Source of the DNA: Sinomonas humi
Lineage (GTDB): Bacteria > Actinomycetota > Actinomycetes > Actinomycetales > Micrococcaceae
DNA length: 64,000 nt
NCBI RefSeq assembly: GCF_000802235.1
Contig: NZ_JTDL01000087.1
Location: 42,253 to 106,252, forward strand
Direction of reading: 5' to 3'
Of this stretch, positions 43,018 to 50,990 are shown piece after piece. The notes beneath the pieces are model-generated. The model saw only the letters and a list, made by a program, of their open reading frames with translations. It made no database searches and had not been told where the DNA came from. Within the stretch, counting starts at the first letter, position 1; every line of letters starts with the position of its first letter. The translations under genes and the position numbers were made by a program.

Positions 43018-43917
43018 TTGTACAGCATGAACCGACTCCGGATCCTGCGCGAAGTAAGCCTCCGAGGCAGTCTGGCGGCGGCGGCTGAGGCTCTCGGCTA
43101 CAACCCATCCTCAGTCTCCCACCAGCTGAAACTCCTCGAAGGAGAGGTCGGAGTGGCCCTTCTCGAGCCCGTCGGGCGGGGCGTGAGGCTGACGGAGGAG
43201 GCAGCCATCCTGGTTCGGCACACCGAGAGCATCCTGCGGCACCTCGAGAGTGCCGAGGCAGAGATCGCCCTCGCGCAGGAGACCGTGCGCGGAACCGTTC
43301 GCGTGGCCTCGTTCCAGACGGCAGCCCATACCGTGATCCCACGTGCGCTCCTGGCCCTGAGGGCGGCGCATGCCGACCTGCACGTGAGCGTCGCGCACAT
43401 CCCCGTCGAACTAGCCTTGCCCGCCATGCTCGCCCGCGACTTCGACCTCGTGCTTCAGGAGGAGTACCCTGGCCACCCATTGCCAGCGGTCGAAGGGGCC
43501 GAGGTCACGAGCGTGGGGAGGGACCCCCTCTGGCTCCTGTCGCCGGACAGGGACCCGGCCCGACGAATCGAGGACCTCGCAGACCGGGAATGGGTCATGG
43601 AACCGACCGGTACCCAGGCGAGACGGTGGGCGGTGGCGGAGTGCCGGAATGCGGGCTTCGAGCCCAACGTGGCCCACGAGTCCTCCGACGTACTGCTCCA
43701 CATCCGCCTCATCGCCGCGGGTCTCGCCGTCGGCCTCGTCCCCGGGCTCGCCCTCGCGGCCAGTAGCACTTCCGGTGTAAGCGCGCATCGCCTCCCGGGT
43801 GCGCCCGCACGCCGCATCGCCGTCGCAGTCCGCCGGGGAGGAGGTCATTCCCCCGGCATCGACGCAGTCCGGCAGGCGATCGGCCGAGCGACGGCGGAGC
43901 AGCTCGCCGGTGCCTAG
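43018..43917 (+). CDS. LysR-family regulator of the dpaL-like/M20 operon
   Basis: A 299-residue LysR regulator. The HTH (RLRILREVSLRGSLAAAAEA, then LGYNPSSVSHQLKLLEGEVG) is followed by the two-lobed effector domain (VRVASFQTAAHTVIPRALLA, LADREWVMEPTGTQARRWAV). The start is chosen as TTG 43018 because GGAGG ends five bases before it; ATG 43006 and ATG 43027 have worse spacing. It is divergent from the M20 hydrolase and DpaL-like genes and probably activates them in response to their substrate. Confidence 0.88.
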   Translation: MYSMNRLRILREVSLRGSLAAAAEALGYNPSSVSHQLKLLEGEVGVALLEPVGRGVRLTEEAAILVRHTESILRHLESAEAEIALAQETVRGTVRVASFQTAAHTVIPRALLALRAAHADLHVSVAHIPVELALPAMLARDFDLVLQEEYPGHPLPAVEGAEVTSVGRDPLWLLSPDRDPARRIEDLADREWVMEPTGTQARRWAVAECRNAGFEPNVAHESSDVLLHIRLIAAGLAVGLVPGLALAASSTSGVSAHRLPGAPARRIAVAVRRGGGHSPGIDAVRQAIGRATAEQLAGA

Positions 43918-44060
43918 CGCATCGCCTCGGCAACATAGCTCCATAGCCTTCGCGTATGGCCGCATTCAGCTCGCTCGTCTACTCGTTTGGGGAACGGATT
44001 CATACGGTGGGAGCATCGCGCACCCGCCTGTGATGCGCTTGCTTAGAGGAAGGAAGCCCC

Positions 44061-44342
44061 TTGGCCTATCTGCAGATCACCCTCGACATCGACCCCTCGG
44101 ACCGCCCCTCAGCGGCGGCGGTATACGAGAAGTACAAGAAGCCGTTCCTCGAAACGATCTCGGGGGCGCAGAGCAAGGAGCTGCTGCTGCGTGACGACGA
44201 CGTGCAGGTGCTGCACGGGTTCGGAAGCGTCCAGTGCGCCCAGTCCTACCTGAGCAGCGAGCTCTTCACACAGGACGTCGTCACCGCCCTGAAGCCATAC
44301 CTCAAGGCCGATCCAGACATCCGCATCTACGAAACACACTGA
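44061..44342 (+). CDS. Small conserved-looking hypothetical protein
   Basis: A 93-residue protein that I do not recognise. It begins with a beta-strand (AYLQITLDIDPSDRP), has a helix AAVYEKYKKPFLETI, and ends with strands around KADPDIRIYETH. This might be a small ferredoxin-like alpha/beta fold such as an antibiotic-monooxygenase or stress-responsive dimeric barrel, but there is no catalytic motif to support that. TTG 44061 has AGGAAGGAAG upstream, a good ribosome-binding site. It stands alone between two LysR genes. Confidence 0.65.
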   Translation: MAYLQITLDIDPSDRPSAAAVYEKYKKPFLETISGAQSKELLLRDDDVQVLHGFGSVQCAQSYLSSELFTQDVVTALKPYLKADPDIRIYETH

Positions 44343-44459
44343 GTCGAGGCGGCACCACCGCTGACGTCGCCGGAGTTGCCGCCGCCGTGGTGCGAGGGCA
44401 ACCCGGCGGCGGGACCCAGCGAGCAGCAGCCGGCTCGGGACGGCCCGTGCTCGGGAAAA

Positions 44460-45338
44460 TCAGGCTCCGATGGCGGCGAGCTGCTCTGCGAGTTCCGCTA
44501 GGCCCGAGGCCAGCGGAGACCCGGGATCCCAGACAGCCTCGTAGAAGATCTCCACAGCGTGGTCGTCATCGATCAGCTCCCGGTGCACGGTGCTCTGCAC
44601 GGTCAGTTTCGATTGAGGGAGCAGCGCAGTGCCCAGACCGAGGTCGGCCCATTGCTCGAGCACCCGATAGCTGGAGGCCTCTCCTGGATAGGTGTTTACC
44701 GGCAGCTCGTGGGAGTCGAACAGGTCCCGCGTGAAGGTCGTCAGGCCGCATGCGTCGGGGACGAGGATGATCGGGTTGGACGCGACGTCCGCCACTTGGA
44801 CCGGAGCCGTCCCCGAACGGTGGGAGCCGACGACGACGACCGGCTCCGAGTCGACGATCCTGTGGGCGAAGCGGGGCAGGGGCACGACCGATGGGACGAG
44901 GATGATGTCCAACTCCCCCGCGATGAGCGCATCCTGCAGTTCCTGCATGTTCGCCTCGCGCAACACCAGATCTCGGGGCCGCAGGTCTGAGGTGCCCCCG
45001 GCACAGACGGCGTTGTACGCGGCGGCGACCAGGCGCGGGTTGATCAGTGGCGACACTCCGATGCGAATGCTCTCGGTCCCGTGGCCGTTAAGGCGTCCAG
45101 CCTCGGCCGTGATGCGGTCCAAGGCCGCGGTCGCCTGTTCGATCAGCGGCAGCAGTTGCTGCCCGAAGGGCGTCTGCCGCACCCCGCGGGGGGACCGCTC
45201 GAACATCCGAGCACCGAGGCGCTCCTCGAGCTTGGCAATCCCGTTCGAGAGGGCGGGCTGGGTCACCCCGCAGGTCCGGGCCGCAGCGCTGAAGGATCCG
45301 GTCCCGGCTACAGCCTGCGCATACCGCAGTGCTTCCAT
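44460..45338 (-). CDS. LysR-family regulator of the ADH-amine oxidase-MFS operon
   Basis: A 292-residue LysR protein with HTH MEALRYAQAVAGTGSFSAAA, then RTCGVTQPALSNGIAKLEER, and an effector-binding domain (IRIGVSPLINPRLVAAAYNA). ATG 45338 gives the usual LysR N-terminus; GTG codons at 45344 and 45356 are alternatives, and none has a strong ribosome-binding site. It is divergent from the alcohol dehydrogenase gene, and a T-N11-A box (45403-45417) lies in the shared upstream region, so control of that operon is likely. Confidence 0.88.
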   Translation of the reverse strand: MEALRYAQAVAGTGSFSAAARTCGVTQPALSNGIAKLEERLGARMFERSPRGVRQTPFGQQLLPLIEQATAALDRITAEAGRLNGHGTESIRIGVSPLINPRLVAAAYNAVCAGGTSDLRPRDLVLREANMQELQDALIAGELDIILVPSVVPLPRFAHRIVDSEPVVVVGSHRSGTAPVQVADVASNPIILVPDACGLTTFTRDLFDSHELPVNTYPGEASSYRVLEQWADLGLGTALLPQSKLTVQSTVHRELIDDDHAVEIFYEAVWDPGSPLASGLAELAEQLAAIGA

Positions 45339-45402
45339 GCTCACGCGCTCGGCCACATGTGCAGATTATCGGAAGCGGCGCGGCCGAGACGTCCTCGCGA
45401 AG

Positions 45403-45417
45403 ATAAACGATGGTTAT
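45403..45417. promoter_or_regulatory. LysR box (T-N11-A) in the divergent region
   Basis: ATAA-ACGATGG-TTAT is a 15-bp dyad with the T-N11-A core typical of LysR targets, 65 bases before the LysR start and 121 before the dehydrogenase start. Confidence 0.6.
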
Positions 45418-45537
45418 GGGTCCATTCACACTGCTCGCCTACCAGCGCCTAACCAAGGCGGATAGCCTCGTGCTAGCCCGAGGCTGGCGATCAGCCGGGA
45501 AGCCGGGTATCCCGCTAGCCCCGAACGGAGAAGAGCC

Positions 45538-46566
45538 GTGCCTCTGACTGCTGCCGCCGTCGTCGTCAACGAGCCCGGGGGCCACCTTGTGGCGTCCACG
45601 ATCGACGTGCCGCCGCCCGCTGGGACTTGGGTCCGCGTGCGAGTCATGGCAAGCGGGGTGTGCAACGCCGACATCGGCACGGCAGCAGCCCGTAATCCCG
45701 GAGCCGGCTTCCCCGTCACTCCCGGGCATGAGGTCGCAGGCGTGATCACCGAACTCGGCGACGGGGTGGAGGGCTGGGCGGTCGGAGACCGCGTGGCTGT
45801 GGGCTGGTTCGGCGGCAGCTGCGGGCACTGCGTGCTCTGCCGGGACGGCGACGTCGTTCATTGCCCGGACCGTCGAGTTCCGGGCCAGTCCTACCCAGGA
45901 GGCTGGGCTGAATCGATCACGGTGCCGGCCGATGCCCTCGCGCGGATCCCTGACGGTCTGGACTTCTTCGAAGCAGCGCCCTTCGGCTGCGCCGGCGTGA
46001 CGGTCTTCAACGCCGTGCGCCAGGCCGGGGTCCGCGCCGGAGGGCGAGTCGCGGTGTTCGGCCTCGGCGGCCTCGGGCACCTGGCGGTCCAGTTCGCGGC
46101 CAGGCTCGGCTACCACACCACGGCGATCTCGCGCGGTGCGGGACGGGCCGAGGCCGCCGAACGTCTGGGCGCCCACCACTACATCGACAGCTCCGTCGAG
46201 GAACCCGGAGCAGCCCTCGCCCGGCGCGGAGGTGCGGACCTGATCGTGTATTCGGCCTCCTCTACAGAGCCGGTCAGCGAGCTGCTGGCCGGGCTCAGGG
46301 TCCACGGCCAGATCACCCTCCTCGGCGCAGACGCCAATTCTGTCGCGATCCCGACATCCCAGCTTGTCCTGAACGGGATCAAGGTCACGGGTCACCTTAC
46401 CGGCAGTCCCCGTGACACGGAGGAGGCGATGCAGTTCGCCGTCAACACCGGGGTCCGCCCGGTGATCGAAAGGCTTCCCCTCGAGAAGGCGGGTGACGCC
46501 GTCGCCCGCCTCAAGACCGGTGCACCGCGTTTCAGAATCGTGCTCGACGCAACCGAAGCGCGATGA
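45538..46566 (+). CDS. Zinc-dependent alcohol dehydrogenase (MDR superfamily)
   Basis: A 342-residue medium-chain dehydrogenase. The catalytic-zinc Cys is in MASGVCNADIG and the His-Glu in TPGHEVAGV. The four structural-zinc Cys residues are in GSCGHCVLCRDGDVVHC. The NAD(P) motif is VFGLGGLGHLAVQFA. The presence of all four structural Cys and the GHEVAG/GWFGGSCG segments point to the AdhA/YahK-like branch acting on primary or aromatic alcohols. GTG 45538 follows CGGAGAAG. The stop overlaps the start of the amine oxidase gene, so both steps may act on one compound. Confidence 0.9.
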   Translation: MPLTAAAVVVNEPGGHLVASTIDVPPPAGTWVRVRVMASGVCNADIGTAAARNPGAGFPVTPGHEVAGVITELGDGVEGWAVGDRVAVGWFGGSCGHCVLCRDGDVVHCPDRRVPGQSYPGGWAESITVPADALARIPDGLDFFEAAPFGCAGVTVFNAVRQAGVRAGGRVAVFGLGGLGHLAVQFAARLGYHTTAISRGAGRAEAAERLGAHHYIDSSVEEPGAALARRGGADLIVYSASSTEPVSELLAGLRVHGQITLLGADANSVAIPTSQLVLNGIKVTGHLTGSPRDTEEAMQFAVNTGVRPVIERLPLEKAGDAVARLKTGAPRFRIVLDATEAR

Positions 46567-47711
46567 TCGAAGACCTGCCTCGCTGCGACGTCGTCGTCAT
46601 CGGCGGGGGCATCTCTGGCCTGGTCGCCACGACAGCCCTCACGCGCTCCGGTCTGGCCGTGAGGTGCCACGAGGCACGGGGGCGCGTGGGAGGAAGGGCC
46701 CACACAGTCGCGCACGCCCTCGGCCCGATTGACCTCGGTGCAACCTGGTTCTGGCCGAACGAGCCCAACGTCCTGGCCCTCGCCCGCGAACTCGGCCTCG
46801 GAGGCTTCCGTCAGGAGGCGGTCGGGGACGCACTGCTCCACCGGCAGGGCACAGCCCCTGTCCGCGCCGGCGGCACGGGCGGTGCTCCCAGCCTGCGCTT
46901 CCCGCGAGGCGCCCAATCCCTCGCCGCCGCATTGGCAGACCGCCTCCCTCACGGCGCCCTCCATCTGGCCGACCCGGTGCGGGCAGTCGAGTCTCTCGAT
47001 GACGGCACGATCGTCGTAACTGCTGATAGCGGAACGCAGGCCGCACGCTCGGCCATCATCGCCGTCACCCCTGCACTGGCCGTCGAGGCGATCGAGTTCA
47101 CCCCACCGCTGCCCGGCCCGACTGCCCAGGTCGCGCTCGAGACCGCGGTCTGGATGGGCGGAACGGTGAAGGCAGTCGCCGTCTTCGACGAGCCCTTCTG
47201 GAGACAACGCGGCCTCTCCGGAACTGCCTTCAGCAGTGAGGGCCCCTTCCGAGAGTTCCACGACATGAGCGGTCCCGGCGGATCGCCCGCCGCGCTGCTT
47301 GCGTTCGCCGCCTCGGACGCGTTCGTACGGTCCGACGATCTCGAGACCGCTTTTCGCAGCCAGCTCACGCGGTTGTTCGGTCCTCAGGCCGGCAAGCCGG
47401 TCTCGGTGCTCACCGCGGACTGGAGCCGGGACGAGCGCACCTCGCCCGCGGCGCCTTCCCCCTACGCCTCAACCGCAACCTACGGCCATCCCGTGTTCCA
47501 GAACGGCTTCGCTGGCGGTCGCGTGCAATGGGCTTCCACAGAAACCGCGACCGACTACGCGGGACACATCGAAGGCGCAATCCGGGCCGGCTCCCGCGCC
47601 GCGAAGGACATCGTCCGGCTCCTCAGCCCGCAGGAAGTACAGTCCACGAATGCCACCACAGTCCCGATCCGAGAAGGAGGACACTCGCGTGCGAGCCATC
47701 CGACAGCATGA
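46563..47711 (+). CDS. FAD-dependent amine oxidase/protoporphyrinogen-oxidase-like protein
   Basis: A 382-residue flavoprotein. The dinucleotide-binding motif VVVIGGGISGLVATTAL is at the N-terminus, followed by GRVGGRAHTV (GG-doublet motif). Near the C-terminus is the second FAD-contacting segment (FAGGRVQWASTETATDYAGHIE, shortened here), typical of monoamine oxidases and related polyamine or amino-acid oxidases. It is about 70 residues shorter than most amine oxidases, mainly in the middle substrate domain. It overlaps both the dehydrogenase gene (4 bases) and the MFS gene (23 bases). The substrate is unknown. Confidence 0.87.
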   Translation: MIEDLPRCDVVVIGGGISGLVATTALTRSGLAVRCHEARGRVGGRAHTVAHALGPIDLGATWFWPNEPNVLALARELGLGGFRQEAVGDALLHRQGTAPVRAGGTGGAPSLRFPRGAQSLAAALADRLPHGALHLADPVRAVESLDDGTIVVTADSGTQAARSAIIAVTPALAVEAIEFTPPLPGPTAQVALETAVWMGGTVKAVAVFDEPFWRQRGLSGTAFSSEGPFREFHDMSGPGGSPAALLAFAASDAFVRSDDLETAFRSQLTRLFGPQAGKPVSVLTADWSRDERTSPAAPSPYASTATYGHPVFQNGFAGGRVQWASTETATDYAGHIEGAIRAGSRAAKDIVRLLSPQEVQSTNATTVPIREGGHSRASHPTA

Positions 47712-48987
47712 GGAGCCCAGTGGTGCTTCCGCGCTTCCGGTGCCCGCGACCACTCGGGCCGCTCAGCGACACACGCTGGTCGTACTGGCGGTCACGCAGA
47801 TCGTCGGCACCGTCGGGGTCGGCGTCGCGCCCTCCATCGGCGTCCTGCTCGCCGGCGAGGTCACCGCCAACCCCGCCTGGGCAGGACTGGCCCGCACCGC
47901 GAGCACACTCGGCGCGGCTCTCTTTGGCCTCCCGCTGGGCGCTCTCGCGGCAAGGTTCGGCCGGCGGCTCGCCCTCGCGGGCGGCTGGTGGGCTGCCGCG
48001 GGCGGTGGCGCACTCCTCGTCATCGCAGCGCAATGGGACCAGATCATGTGCCTGTTCGTCGGGCTGCTGCTGATCGGAGCAGGCTCCGCAGTGAGCCTGC
48101 AGGCGCGCTTCGCGGCCACCGACCTCGCTGAACCGCACCACAGGGCACGGGCTCTGGCCCTCGTCGTGTGGGTCGGCACGATCGGGAATGTGCTCGGCCC
48201 GAACCTCGGCGTGCCGGCTCAGTACATGACCAGCGCGACCGGACTCACCGTCTACGCGGGCGCGTTCCTCATCGCCGCAGCCTGCCTTGCCCTCGCGGGC
48301 ACCGCCGTGTTCGTCTGGCTGCGCCCCGACCCACTCCTCCTGCTCGAGAAGACGACGACGACGGGGCCGCGCCCGGCTACGGCTCGGCTTCGGGGCGGGG
48401 CCAGGCGGATATTTGCCGAGATCCGGGAAAACCCACAGGCGAGGCTCGCCGTCGTCGCCATCGTCACGGCCCAGATCGTGATGGTCGCCATCATGACGAT
48501 GGCCCCGGTCCATGTGACGAACGACGGCGGCTCGGTCACCGTTGTCGGAATCACGATCAGCCTTCACATCGCGGGCATGTACGCCCTCTCACCCTTGGTC
48601 GGCGCGCTCGCCGACCGGGCCGGGCACCGCGCCACGATCGCCATTGGAATCCTGGTCCTGCTGGCATCGCTCGCAGCCGGCATCGCCGAACCGGACCAGA
48701 TGCTCTGGATGACGGTATCGATGATCCTGCTGGGCGTGGGCTGGTCGTTCGTGAACGTGGCCGGCTCCGCCCTGTTCAGCGCCGTCGTCTCCCCCGAGAG
48801 ACGTGCATCCGCGCAGGGCGGAGTAGACGCCCTCTCCAATCTCGGCGGCGCGACGGCCGCGTTCCTCGCGGGCCCGCTTTTGGCCGCGACCGGATTCTCT
48901 GCACTGTCAGCGATCGCCATCGTGGCCCTTCTTCCGCTCATTGGCCTTCTGGCCACGCGAAACAGCCGCGCAATCAGCCCCAGGTGA
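47689..48987 (+). CDS. MFS transporter (probable drug/metabolite exporter)
   Basis: A 432-residue, 12-helix MFS protein. The loop LPLGALAARFGRRLALAGGW matches the G-x3-D/A-R-x-GR-R pattern of MFS motif A, and there is a second copy-like ALADRAGHRATIAIG in the C-terminal half. The overall form resembles DHA1 exporters. GTG 47689 has GAGAAGGAGG eight bases upstream, and the gene begins inside the 3' end of the amine oxidase gene. It may export or import the compound handled by the two oxidoreductases; direction cannot be read from sequence. Confidence 0.87.
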   Translation: MRAIRQHEEPSGASALPVPATTRAAQRHTLVVLAVTQIVGTVGVGVAPSIGVLLAGEVTANPAWAGLARTASTLGAALFGLPLGALAARFGRRLALAGGWWAAAGGGALLVIAAQWDQIMCLFVGLLLIGAGSAVSLQARFAATDLAEPHHRARALALVVWVGTIGNVLGPNLGVPAQYMTSATGLTVYAGAFLIAAACLALAGTAVFVWLRPDPLLLLEKTTTTGPRPATARLRGGARRIFAEIRENPQARLAVVAIVTAQIVMVAIMTMAPVHVTNDGGSVTVVGITISLHIAGMYALSPLVGALADRAGHRATIAIGILVLLASLAAGIAEPDQMLWMTVSMILLGVGWSFVNVAGSALFSAVVSPERRASAQGGVDALSNLGGATAAFLAGPLLAATGFSALSAIAIVALLPLIGLLATRNSRAISPR

Positions 48988-48988
48988 C

Positions 48989-49006
48989 GGCCCGCTCGAA
49001 CGGGCC
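48989..49006 (+). terminator. Short hairpin after the MFS gene
   Basis: GGCCCG-CTCGAA-CGGGCC forms a 6-bp GC stem immediately after the MFS stop and before the convergent Lrp gene. There is no T run. Confidence 0.45.
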
Positions 49007-49048
49007 CCACCCGCGGAGATGCATCGGATCGTTCCCTCGGCCGGCGGT

Positions 49049-49513
49049 CTAGCCGAAGGAGTGCCTGACCACGGGGAGGGCCCGGGGAGCGACAACCTGC
49101 TTCATCACGATCGTGGAGTTGAGCCCTCGGACCCCGGGGAGGCGGCTGAGAACCTTGTCGTACAGCCGTTGATACGCGTCCCTATCCGCTGCCACGATGC
49201 GGATGAGGTAGTCCGGTTCGCCGAACAGCCTCTGTGCCTCGACGATCTCGGGAACTTCCGCGATCGCCGCATCGAATTCCTCGAGCACGTCGGGCCGGGA
49301 GAGGGTAGCGAAGGCCACGACTTCGAAACCGAATCCGACCGAGGCACCATCCACCACTGCCCGGTACCCGCGGATGACCCCGCTTGCCTCCAGATCGCGC
49401 ACGCGCCGCTGGCAGCTCGACAGGCTCAGACGCACCTTCTCGGCGAGCTGGGTGAACGTAATTCGCCCATCCTCTTGAAGCAATGCAAGTATTTCGCGGT
49501 CAAGGCGGTCCAT
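49049..49513 (-). CDS. Lrp/AsnC-family regulator
   Basis: A 154-residue feast/famine regulator. The N-terminal HTH (MDRLDREILALLQEDGRITF, then TQLAEKVRLSLSSCQRRVRD) is joined to a RAM ligand-binding domain (GFEVVAFATLSRPDVLEEFD, FGEPDYLIRIVAADRDAYQR). ATG 49513 gives the standard family N-terminus; ATG 49531 would add six residues. It is divergent from the C-S lyase, permease, AhpD and aminotransferase genes and probably senses an amino acid to control them. Confidence 0.92.
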   Translation of the reverse strand: MDRLDREILALLQEDGRITFTQLAEKVRLSLSSCQRRVRDLEASGVIRGYRAVVDGASVGFGFEVVAFATLSRPDVLEEFDAAIAEVPEIVEAQRLFGEPDYLIRIVAADRDAYQRLYDKVLSRLPGVRGLNSTIVMKQVVAPRALPVVRHSFG

Positions 49514-49629
49514 ATCGAAAAAAAGTAGCATGAGTACGATGTGAAGCGACAGAATCCGCGAACACCTTGCACCCGTCTCGCCATACCGTGGACGCATCGC
49601 AGAACGGCAACTACGCAAGGAACAAATCC

Positions 49630-50868
49630 GTGGGCATCAACTCCGCAATGACGCTGGCCGCTCCAACTGAGACGCAGGGATCCTCGATCTTCGACGAGGT
49701 CGTCGAACGCCGCACCTCCAACTCAATGAAGTGGGCGTTCCAGAACGAACTGCTCGCGCCCGACGAGGCTGCGGCGGAACCGCTCCCGATGTGGGTCGCC
49801 GACACCGACTTCAAAGCACCCCAGGCTGTGCTGGAGGCCCTCCACCAGGCCGTCGACCACGGCGTGTTCGGTTACCCGGGCGGGGCCCCCAAGAGCTACC
49901 TCGACGCCGTCGTCGGATGGCAGGCCAAGCGCTTCGGTTGGGAGATTTCGCGGGAATGGATCCTACAGACGGCCGGGATCATCACGACCCTCAAGACCGC
50001 GGTGCAGGCGTTCTCCGCCCCGGGCGATTCGGTCCTGATCCAGCCCCCGGTCTACGCGCACTTCCACAACGATGTCCTGCTCAACGGCCGACACCTCGCC
50101 TTTGCGCCGCTAGCCCGCACCGATGAGGGGTACAGGTTCGACGCGGCCGTCTTCGAGGCCGCTATCCGCCCCGACACCAAGCTCTTCATCCTCAGCCACC
50201 CGCACAACCCGACCGGGAACGTCTGGTCGGAGGACGAGCTGCGTACGATGGGCGAGATCTGCGCCCGGCACGGTGTGCTCGTGGTCTCGGACGAGATCCA
50301 CCAGGACCTCATCATCAACCCGGCCAAGCGGCACATCCCATTCGCCTCCCTCGGAGAGGAATTCGCCCAGAACAGCATCACCTGTACCGCCCCGAGCAAG
50401 ACCTTCAACCTTCCGGGCCTGCAGAGCGCGAACGTCTTCGTCCCCAACCCGCGCCTGCGCGACGAGCTCGCACGGCAGTACGAGCGCAACATGTTCCCGC
50501 TCGTGAACGTCCTGGGCATGGTCGCAGCAGAAGCCGCCTACGCGCACGGAGAACCTTGGCTCGAGGAGATGCTCGCCTACCTCCGCGACAACCACAGCCA
50601 CTTCGCCGAGAGCATCAACGGGACCTTGCCCCAAGTCAGGGTCCTCCCCGCGGACTCCCTCTACCTCGCATGGATGGACTGCCGCGGGCTCGGGATGGAC
50701 GCCGAAGCGCTGGACAAGTTCATGCTCACCAAGGCCCGCCTCTGGCTCGACAAGGGCCAGAAGTTCGGCGCCGAGGGTCACGGCTACATGCGCGTGAACC
50801 TCGGCTGCCCCCGCAGCACTGTCGACGAAGCCATCCACCGGCTGACCAACGCCGTCAACAGCCTGTAA
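49630..50868 (+). CDS. MalY/PatB-type PLP aminotransferase, probable cystathionine beta-lyase (C-S lyase)
   Basis: A 412-residue fold-type I PLP enzyme. The MalY/PatB branch is recognised from LPMWVADTDFKAPQAVLEAL, SHPHNPTGNVW, VVSDEIHQDLI and the Schiff-base Lys in TAPSKTFNLPGLQSAN. These enzymes cleave C-S bonds in cystathionine, cystine or S-substituted cysteines to pyruvate, ammonia and a thiol. GTG 49630 with AAGGA eight bases upstream is preferred; another in-frame codon lies 63 bases earlier. It is followed by an amino-acid permease, so import and cleavage of a sulfur amino acid is likely. Confidence 0.9.
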   Translation: MGINSAMTLAAPTETQGSSIFDEVVERRTSNSMKWAFQNELLAPDEAAAEPLPMWVADTDFKAPQAVLEALHQAVDHGVFGYPGGAPKSYLDAVVGWQAKRFGWEISREWILQTAGIITTLKTAVQAFSAPGDSVLIQPPVYAHFHNDVLLNGRHLAFAPLARTDEGYRFDAAVFEAAIRPDTKLFILSHPHNPTGNVWSEDELRTMGEICARHGVLVVSDEIHQDLIINPAKRHIPFASLGEEFAQNSITCTAPSKTFNLPGLQSANVFVPNPRLRDELARQYERNMFPLVNVLGMVAAEAAYAHGEPWLEEMLAYLRDNHSHFAESINGTLPQVRVLPADSLYLAWMDCRGLGMDAEALDKFMLTKARLWLDKGQKFGAEGHGYMRVNLGCPRSTVDEAIHRLTNAVNSL

Positions 50869-50990
50869 GGAAACACCTATTACCTCCCGACCGAAACAAG
50901 CTGACTGGCGACCCTCGCACCGACGGAAATCTCAATTGCACTGCCAGAATTCCTCAATTCATCAGCCCCCTTCAAGGAAGAAGAGCGCGA

